DNA of 5,167 bases from contig CABUVB010000131.1 of the NCBI GenBank assembly GCA_902494815.1, positions 1-5,167 of the forward strand. Direction: 5' to 3'. Of this stretch, positions 1 through 5,167 are shown piece by piece. The position numbers and the translations under genes were made by a program. Positions within the stretch are counted from its first letter, which is position 1; every line of letters begins with the position of its first letter. The notes beneath the pieces are model-generated. The model had not been told where the DNA came from and searched no databases. It worked only from the letters and a program-made list of their open reading frames with translations. This stretch comes from an uncultured Collinsella sp. (GTDB lineage Bacteria > Actinomycetota > Coriobacteriia > Coriobacteriales > Coriobacteriaceae).

Positions 1-958
<958 letters not shown>

Positions 959-959
<1 letters not shown>

Positions 960-975
960 CCCGCAACACGCGGGC
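959..975 (+). other. Small GC-rich hairpin at the serC stop codon
   Basis: GCCCGC (959-964) pairs with GCGGGC (970-975) around the 5-base loop AACAC. The stem begins at the last base of the serC stop codon. No T-run follows, so it does not look like an efficient intrinsic terminator. It could protect the serC 3' end or partly uncouple serC from serA expression. A chance fold in GC-rich DNA is also possible. Confidence 0.35.
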
Positions 976-1018
976 CGACCAGCCACCTCAGACCACCCTG
1001 TTTAGATTAAAACCTGCT

Positions 1019-1024
1019 AAGGAG
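1019..1024 (+). promoter_or_regulatory. Ribosome binding site of serA
   Basis: AAGGAG lies seven bases before the ATG at 1032, a near-consensus Shine-Dalgarno with good spacing. It fixes the serA start. The gap to serC holds no convincing promoter, so serA is probably read from upstream of serC. Confidence 0.85.
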
Positions 1025-1031
1025 TTTTTCC

Positions 1032-2195
1032 ATGCGCAAGATTAAGACCATCGACGACATCACTAAAGACGGCAAAGTCGAGTTTGGCGAGGGCTACGAG
1101 TTCGTGGGCACCGCCGAGGAGGCCGACGCGATCCTGATGCGCTCGACCGACCTGCACGGCTACGAGCTGCCCGAGGGCATCCGCGCCATCGCCCGCTGCG
1201 GTGCCGGCGTCAACAACATCCCCGTCGAGGAGTACGCCAAGAAGGGCGTTGTCGTCTTTAACTCCCCCGGCGCTAACAGCAACGCCGTTAAGGAGCTCGT
1301 CCTAGGCATGCTGGTGCTCTCGAGCCGCGGCGTGGTGCAATCGATGAACTGGGTGCGCGACAACGCCGACGACCCCGAGATTCAGGTCGATGCCGAGAAG
1401 GCCAAGAAGGCCTTTGTGGGCCGCGAGCTCAAGGGCAAGCGCATCGGCGTCATCGGCCTGGGCAACGTGGGCTCCAAGGTCGCCAACGCCTGTGTCGATC
1501 TGGGCATGGACGTCTACGGCTACGACCCGTTCATTTCCGTCGAGCACGCGTGGGTGCTGAGCCGCGAGGTGCAGCGTGTGGGCACGCTCGAGGATCTCTG
1601 CCGCGGCTGCGACTACCTCACCGTACACGTGCCCAGCAAGGCCGACACCATCGGCATGATCAGCACCGAGCAGATTAACCTGCTGGCACCCGACGCCGTG
1701 CTCATCAACTACGCACGCGAAACCATCATTGACGAGGACGCCGTCGACGCCGCCCTGCGCGAGGGCAAGCTCAGCTGGTTTAGCTGCGACTTCGCCACGC
1801 CCAAGACCGTCAAGATGCCCAATACGTTTATCACCACGCACTCGGGCGCCGGCACCGGCGAGGCCGAGGCCAACTGCGCCGATATGGCCATCAGCGAGCT
1901 CAAGGATTACCTGGAGAACGGCAACATCGCACACAGCGTCAACTATCCCGCCTGCAGCATGGGCAAGGCGCGCGCCGCGAGCCGCATCGCCTGTCTGCAC
2001 GCCAACGTGCCCAACATGATCGGCCAGATCACAGCCATTCTCGCCAAGGACAACGCCAACGTGCAGCGTATGACCAACGAGTCCGCTGGCGAGAACGCCT
2101 ACACCATGTTCGACACCGATGAGCACCTGGACAGCAGCACCATCGAGGCGCTCAAGCAGATTCCGTCGATGTATCGCGTGCGCGTAATCAAATAG
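1032..2195 (+). CDS. serA: D-3-phosphoglycerate dehydrogenase, short ACT-domain form
   Basis: NAD-dependent 2-hydroxyacid dehydrogenase that oxidises 3-phosphoglycerate to 3-phosphohydroxypyruvate, the first committed step of serine synthesis. It has 387 residues, matching the short (about 390-residue) type. The N-terminal catalytic part contains ARCGAGVNNIP (54-64) and NSPGANSNAVKEL (77-89). The Rossmann dinucleotide fold has G142-x-G144-x-x-G147, and D165 probably binds the NAD ribose. R229 and H270 occupy the catalytic Arg and His positions. Residues about 317-387 form an ACT domain (HANVPNMIGQI), suggesting feedback control by serine or another amino acid. Oddities: the usual Arg-Gly after the catalytic Arg is Arg-Glu; the catalytic Glu expected about 29 residues after R229 is a Lys within DFATPK; and the usual PHLGAST reads THSGAGT. 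Despite these changes, the context beside serC and the overall similarity support the name. A terminator follows the gene. Confidence 0.93.
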   Translation: MRKIKTIDDITKDGKVEFGEGYEFVGTAEEADAILMRSTDLHGYELPEGIRAIARCGAGVNNIPVEEYAKKGVVVFNSPGANSNAVKELVLGMLVLSSRGVVQSMNWVRDNADDPEIQVDAEKAKKAFVGRELKGKRIGVIGLGNVGSKVANACVDLGMDVYGYDPFISVEHAWVLSREVQRVGTLEDLCRGCDYLTVHVPSKADTIGMISTEQINLLAPDAVLINYARETIIDEDAVDAALREGKLSWFSCDFATPKTVKMPNTFITTHSGAGTGEAEANCADMAISELKDYLENGNIAHSVNYPACSMGKARAASRIACLHANVPNMIGQITAILAKDNANVQRMTNESAGENAYTMFDTDEHLDSSTIEALKQIPSMYRVRVIK

Positions 2196-2207
2196 CGCCG
2201 GCTGATC

Positions 2208-2240
2208 TGACGGGCAGTTCCCCATGTGGCCTGCCCGTTA
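2208..2240 (+). other. First of two tandem hairpins after serA
   Basis: ACGGGCAG (2210-2217) pairs perfectly with CTGCCCGT (2231-2238) around a 13-base loop. A G-T wobble and a T-A pair can extend the stem outward to 2208 and 2240. There is no T-run after it. It lies 12 bases past the serA stop and 17 bases before the main terminator. It may stabilise the transcript end or form part of a compound terminator. Confidence 0.5.
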
Positions 2241-2257
2241 CTGACATTGAATGCCCG

Positions 2258-2294
2258 CGGGGGCGCCTTTCGCATGAGAGGCGCCCCCGTTTTT
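2258..2294 (+). terminator. Rho-independent terminator of the serCA unit
   Basis: CGGGGGCGCC (2258-2267) is a perfect 10-bp match to GGCGCCCCCG (2280-2289). Inner bases can add T-A, T-G, T-A and C-G pairs, leaving the short loop GCAT. It is followed directly by five T (2290-2294). This is a strong canonical intrinsic terminator on the plus strand, placed 62 bases after the serA stop. It separates serCA from the downstream hydrolase gene. Confidence 0.92.
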
Positions 2295-2333
2295 GTAAGC
2301 ACTCCATTAAATGCACCGAGCCGCTTCTTGGCA

Positions 2334-2339
2334 TACAAT
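2334..2339 (+). promoter_or_regulatory. Possible -10 box for the M20 hydrolase gene
   Basis: TACAAT differs from the TATAAT consensus at one position and lies 33 bases before the ATG at 2373, just past the serA terminator, where a new promoter is needed. No good -35 hexamer sits 16-18 bases upstream (2310-2317 is AATGCACC), so the call rests on the -10 alone and on context. Confidence 0.35.
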
Positions 2340-2363
2340 CTGTATGTTGACCTAACTATCTGT

Positions 2364-2367
2364 GAGG
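2364..2367 (+). promoter_or_regulatory. Ribosome binding site deciding the M20 hydrolase start
   Basis: GAGG lies five bases before the ATG at 2373. It favours this start over the in-frame ATG at 2226, which lies inside the hairpins behind serA and would prepend 49 residues unlike the family. Confidence 0.75.
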
Positions 2368-2372
2368 TGCCT

Positions 2373-3593
2373 ATGGTTGATACAGATTTTGCTTGGCGGC
2401 TTACGCAAAGACTCGTGCGGATCGACAGTTCCGACCCAGGTGCGTATGAGGGCGAGATTGAACGCTATATCAAAGCGTTGGTTGAGGAACGGTTAGCGCA
2501 GCTGAGCCATCCGGTACTCGATGCCGTGCAAATTGCAGAGCTCGAAGTACTCCCCGGGCGCCGCAACCTTATGGTCACCGTGCCGGGACTGGGCGACGAG
2601 GCGCGGCTGGTCTATATCTGCCACATGGATACCGTTACCTTGGGCGACGGCTGGGACGCGGACATTACGCCGCTCGGGGCGGTCGTGCGCGACGGCAAGC
2701 TCTACGGCCGCGGTGCCTGCGATATGAAGGGTGGCCTGGCCTGTGCCATTGCCGCACTGGTCCATACGCTCGAGCGCGTGGCGGCGGATGGCGCGCTGCC
2801 CCGCCGCGGCTTTTCGCTCATCTGCTCGGTCGACGAGGAAGACTTTATGCGAGGCTCCGAGGCAGCCATCGATGCCGGCTGGGTCGGTTCGCGCGAATGG
2901 GTGCTGGACACCGAGCCCACCGACGGACAGATCCAGGTGGCGCACAAGGGGCGTACGTGGTTCGAGATTGAAATGGCTGGCGTGACGGCGCATGCGAGCC
3001 AGCCGTGGAAGGGCGCGGATGCCGTCGCCGCCATGGCCGAGGTCGTGTGTTCACTCCGTCGCGCGTTTGTGGCGCTGCCCGCGCACGATGAGCTGGGGTC
3101 TTCGACCATCACGTTTGGCCAAATCGAGGGCGGATATCGCCCCTATGTCGTGCCCGACCGCGCCAAAGTCTGGGTCGACATGCGTCTGACCCCGCCGACC
3201 GATACGGCCGCCGTGACGCGCATGGTAGAGCAGGCCATCGCCGTCGCCGAAGCCGCCGTTCCCGGTTGCCATGGCAGCTACACCGTGACGGGCGACCGCC
3301 CCGCCATCGAGCGCGACCCGAACTCTCCCCTTCTAGCAGCGCTCAAGCGTGCTGCCGATGACGTGACGGACGCGGACACGACCGTCGGCTTCTTTACCGG
3401 CTACACCGACACCGCCGTCATTGCCGGCAAGACAGGTAACCGCAATTGCATGAGCTACGGTCCCGGGTCGCTCGCGCTCGCGCACAAGCCCAACGAATAT
3501 GTGCCCCACGCCGATATCGTTCGTTGTCAGCAGGTGCTAATCGCGCTCGCCGATAACGTGCTCTGGAGCGCGGATAGCCAAGTTGGGGCATAA
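2373..3593 (+). CDS. M20-family metallohydrolase (ArgE/DapE/YgeY-like)
   Basis: Two-zinc (or cobalt) cytosolic amidohydrolase or peptidase of the M20 family, 406 residues, normal length for the family. Metal and catalytic residues are in order: H84 and D86 (CHMDT), bridging D117 (GRGACDMKGG), general base E155 with ligand E156 (SVDEE), E181 in the EPTD motif, and H371 (LAHKPNEY). H207 (TAHASQP) marks the inserted dimerisation domain, roughly residues 190-305, where the family has its substrate-binding His. No signal peptide or membrane segment is visible. All catalytic residues are present, so it is probably active. The substrate cannot be read from sequence: acetylornithine, succinyl-diaminopimelate, N-acyl or carbamoyl amino acids and small peptides are all used by relatives, and no arg or dap gene lies alongside. 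It starts a new unit after the serA terminator and is followed 39 bases later by the DUF1015-like gene. Confidence 0.9.
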   Translation: MVDTDFAWRLTQRLVRIDSSDPGAYEGEIERYIKALVEERLAQLSHPVLDAVQIAELEVLPGRRNLMVTVPGLGDEARLVYICHMDTVTLGDGWDADITPLGAVVRDGKLYGRGACDMKGGLACAIAALVHTLERVAADGALPRRGFSLICSVDEEDFMRGSEAAIDAGWVGSREWVLDTEPTDGQIQVAHKGRTWFEIEMAGVTAHASQPWKGADAVAAMAEVVCSLRRAFVALPAHDELGSSTITFGQIEGGYRPYVVPDRAKVWVDMRLTPPTDTAAVTRMVEQAIAVAEAAVPGCHGSYTVTGDRPAIERDPNSPLLAALKRAADDVTDADTTVGFFTGYTDTAVIAGKTGNRNCMSYGPGSLALAHKPNEYVPHADIVRCQQVLIALADNVLWSADSQVGA

Positions 3594-3622
3594 TATGCCG
3601 CGAACAAACCGACTCGCGCGTT

Positions 3623-3626
3623 AGGA
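3623..3626 (+). promoter_or_regulatory. Ribosome binding site of the DUF1015-like gene
   Basis: AGGA lies six bases before the ATG at 3633. It is a modest but well-spaced Shine-Dalgarno. The 39-base gap from the M20 stop suggests the two genes share a transcript. Confidence 0.6.
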
Positions 3627-3632
3627 CCGCCC

Positions 3633-4316
3633 ATGAAAGCACTTCCGTTTCCCTGCATCCGCCCGGCTCAGGACCGCGTGCTCGAAGCGCTGCCGCAGAT
3701 GGGCGGCATCTTGAGCGGCAACGACGCCCTGCGCGGCGCCATTGCCGATGGCCTGATGCTCAAAGACCCGGGTGCGGCGTATTACGTGTACGAATGCTCG
3801 GGCGAGCCGGGACGCGTGACGGGTGTCGTGGCGATTTGCCCGACGAGTGTACTTGCGGGCGGCAAGGGCGATGCCAGCGCTGACGTGGCCGCCGCTGCGC
3901 ACGCGATCGCCGAGCTCAAAGTTCAGCCGCGCCCCGTGTCGCTCGCCTACGAAGCCTCGCCCGTCATGGATATCATCCTCGGCGCCGCAAAAGAGGGCGC
4001 TTCACTCTATGCCGTCACCGCCCCCGCCGGCATTACGCACCGCGTGTGGGAGGTCAAGCGCGAGGACGCCGTCGGCGCCATCCGTGCCATGCTCGACCAG
4101 GCGCCGGAGCCGGCACTGGCCGACGACCCCGCCTACGCTGCCGCGCTGGTCGGGGCATCACAGCTCCTGGCCGACGATGCCCGTGCCGCCGGCACCTACA
4201 CGGGCAAAGAGCCGTTCAACTTTGCTGTAGCCGTGCTGTTCCCCGCCGCGCAGGTCAGCGGCGGCGTGCCGCAGGTTCCGACGGGTCTGCTCACGCACCA
4301 GGTCGCACGGTTCTAG
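3633..4316 (+). CDS. Short, diverged DUF1015-like protein
   Basis: Protein of unknown function, 227 residues, with no signal peptide or membrane segment. I assign it to DUF1015 from scattered landmarks: an opening FPCIRPA (residues 6-12); YYVYE (50-54) followed by VTGVVAI; PVSLAYE (101-107); GITHRVWEV (133-141); and FNFAVAVLFP (195-204). Full-length members are about 400 residues. This one is shortened near the N-terminus (the NPxSFL region is absent) and at the C-terminus. The family signature ADGHHRYAAAL appears here as ADDPAYAAAL (163-172), so the GHHR residues are gone, and the HE/KE/DR segment is not recognisable. The frame is clean, codon use resembles the neighbours, and a ribosome binding site and a terminator flank it, so it looks like a maintained gene rather than a decaying one. 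DUF1015 genes are, as I recall, often adjacent to serC-serA, which supports the call. Its biochemical role is not known. Confidence 0.72.
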   Translation: MKALPFPCIRPAQDRVLEALPQMGGILSGNDALRGAIADGLMLKDPGAAYYVYECSGEPGRVTGVVAICPTSVLAGGKGDASADVAAAAHAIAELKVQPRPVSLAYEASPVMDIILGAAKEGASLYAVTAPAGITHRVWEVKREDAVGAIRAMLDQAPEPALADDPAYAAALVGASQLLADDARAAGTYTGKEPFNFAVAVLFPAAQVSGGVPQVPTGLLTHQVARF

Positions 4317-4361
4317 CAAGACCAAACCGCCCGGCACAAAAATCGGCAGCTCAACAAACAG

Positions 4362-4402
4362 GGGGCGGAGATGCAGCAGGTGCATGCATCTCCGCCCCTT
4401 TT
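4362..4402 (+). terminator. Terminator in the convergent gap
   Basis: A perfect 14-bp stem joins 4362-4375 (GGGGCGGAGATGCA) with 4385-4398 around a 9-base loop, followed by four T (4399-4402). It lies 45 bases after the DUF1015-like stop and so ends that transcript. The opposite strand reads CTGTTTGTT beyond the stem, a weak U-rich tail, so it may also stop the convergent phosphatase transcript, whose gene ends at 4446. Confidence 0.9.
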
Positions 4403-4445
4403 GCGTCGAGAAGTTATGCCGGCGACCCGAGCCGCCACGCTCGCG

Positions 4446-5081
4446 TTATCCGCGCTGCGGACCTGCAGTAGCCACAAGCGGTTCAAGGCCCAGCTCGCGT
4501 GCGTAATCCTCCTGCGTAAAAATCTCAATCAGCTCAAACGTGTCGGATTCGTCGTCAAACGCAAAGTGCAGCACCGAGCAGTTGCCCGACACACGGTCGC
4601 GCTCGTCGGCCGCCGCGCCCTTCACGTGGTCCATGAACTCCTTGATGGCAGAGCCATGGCTTACCGCGAGCACGCACGTATGGTCCGGACGCTGCATAAG
4701 CTCGGTCAACGTCGCCACCATGCGCTCGCGCACCTGCATCTGGCCCTCGCCGCCAAACTGGCGATAGAAGTCGCGCCACGGGCGCTCAGGCATGAGCACC
4801 ACGCGCTCGGCCTCAAAGTCGCCAAAGAACCACTCACGCAGGCCGTCCAGGCGCTCGTACGCCAAGCCCGGCCACAAGTTGGCGATAGTCTGCTCGGTGC
4901 GATGAAGCGTGGAGGTGTAGGCATGATCGGGCTCAATGCCGCGCGCACGTAAAAACATGCCGGCGCGCGCCGCCTGGTCGCAACCCAACTGCGTAAGCGG
5001 CGAGTCACTCCACCCCTGAATGATACGCTTAAGGTTGAATATCGTCTGTCCATGACGGACCAGATACAGATCTTTATTCAT
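4446..5081 (-). CDS. Histidine phosphatase family protein (phosphoglycerate-mutase-like)
   Basis: Cytosolic phosphatase or mutase of the histidine phosphatase superfamily, 211 residues, typical of the small GpmB/CobC/PhoE-like group. The catalytic RHG motif is R9-H10-G11 (LYLVRHGQT), with H10 the phosphate acceptor. The second phosphate-pocket Arg is R61 (TSTLHRTEQT), the proton donor is probably E83 (LREWFFGDFE), and the second His is H142 (VSHGSAIKEF). All core residues are present, so it should be active. The start at 5081 is chosen because AAAGGA precedes it at good spacing and the RHG motif then begins at residue 9, as usual; an upstream in-frame ATG at 5132 would add 17 residues before the conserved core. 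It converges on the DUF1015-like gene and is not in the serCA unit. Substrate is uncertain: sugar phosphates, alpha-ribazole phosphate or phosphoserine are all handled by relatives. Confidence 0.92.
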   Translation of the reverse strand: MNKDLYLVRHGQTIFNLKRIIQGWSDSPLTQLGCDQAARAGMFLRARGIEPDHAYTSTLHRTEQTIANLWPGLAYERLDGLREWFFGDFEAERVVLMPERPWRDFYRQFGGEGQMQVRERMVATLTELMQRPDHTCVLAVSHGSAIKEFMDHVKGAAADERDRVSGNCSVLHFAFDDESDTFELIEIFTQEDYARELGLEPLVATAGPQRG

Positions 5082-5086
5082 AGGGG

Positions 5087-5092
5087 TCCTTT
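5087..5092 (-). promoter_or_regulatory. Ribosome binding site of the histidine phosphatase gene
   Basis: On the minus strand AAAGGA lies five bases before the ATG at 5081, which supports that start over the ATG at 5132. No clear promoter hexamers are visible in the remaining bases to the window edge. Confidence 0.75.
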
Positions 5093-5167
5093 CGTTCGTT
5101 ACCAACCCAAGAGCGAAAACGCCCCGTCGCAATAGCCAAAATGAAGCACGGCACCGTTGTCGGGTAG

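Noticed and set aside
1001..1010. Possible promoter (TTTAGATTAA) between serC and serA
   Set aside because: It is AT-rich but has no -35 element at suitable spacing, and the -10 match is poor.
1302..2225. Long open frame (307 residues) antisense to serA
   Set aside because: It mirrors the GC-rich codon pattern of serA on the other strand, has no recognisable domain and runs into the hairpins after serA.
2347..2352. TTGACC as a -35 box before the M20 gene
   Set aside because: A -10 box at normal spacing would fall on the start codon itself (CTATGG at 2371-2376).
2226..2372. Upstream in-frame ATG extending the M20 protein by 49 residues
   Set aside because: The ATG lies in the loop of the first hairpin after serA and the extension would run through the terminator stem. 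It lacks a good ribosome binding site and its residues do not resemble the family. The ATG at 2373 has GAGG at proper spacing.
2493..2993. Open frame antisense to the M20 gene
   Set aside because: It has no recognisable motif and sits entirely under a well-supported gene with all catalytic residues.
4371..4952. Open frame on the plus strand through the histidine phosphatase gene
   Set aside because: It starts inside the terminator hairpin and lies antisense to a gene with a full catalytic motif set; its composition looks like a shadow of that gene.
5082..5132. Upstream ATG adding 17 residues to the histidine phosphatase
   Set aside because: AAAGGA directly precedes the ATG at 5081, and that start places RHG at residue 9 as in the family.
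5093..5167. Possible promoter or end of a further gene at the right edge
   Set aside because: No hexamer pair, hairpin with T-run or coding signal could be recognised in these bases.

Overview
The window is GC-rich, with strong G/C preference at third codon positions and tightly packed genes. The short ACT-type SerA, a SerC of the bacterial PSAT type and the gene content suggest a gut-type Actinomycetota of class Coriobacteriia (Collinsella or a relative). That assignment rests on protein style recalled from memory, not on a search, and is tentative.

Layout, left to right. (1) The 3' part of serC (phosphoserine aminotransferase) is cut by the left edge. (2) A 72-base gap with a small GC-rich hairpin leads into serA (3-phosphoglycerate dehydrogenase, short form with a C-terminal ACT domain). 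(3) A 177-base gap holds two tandem hairpins. The second is a strong intrinsic terminator closing the serCA unit, and it is followed by a possible promoter. (4) An M20-family metallohydrolase follows, then, 39 bases later on the same strand, a shortened and diverged DUF1015-like protein; these two probably form one unit. (5) A 14-bp perfect hairpin terminator sits in the convergent gap. (6) A histidine-phosphatase (phosphoglycerate-mutase-like) gene is on the minus strand. The last 86 bases (5082-5167) are its leader. Apart from the ribosome binding site I see nothing there I can support.

Function. serC and serA encode two of the three steps of the phosphorylated serine pathway (3-phosphoglycerate to 3-phosphohydroxypyruvate to O-phosphoserine). 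The third step, phosphoserine phosphatase, is not encoded here by a recognisable SerB. The nearby histidine phosphatase is a conceivable but unproven candidate. DUF1015 genes are, as I recall, often neighbours of serC-serA in anaerobes such as Bacteroides, so its presence downstream is probably a remnant of a conserved neighbourhood, here interrupted by the M20 gene.

This looks like a mostly ordinary core-metabolic region. I see no mobile element, CRISPR array, RNA gene or clear new system. The points most worth a second look are the atypical active-site segment of SerA and the DUF1015-like protein that has lost its family signature.
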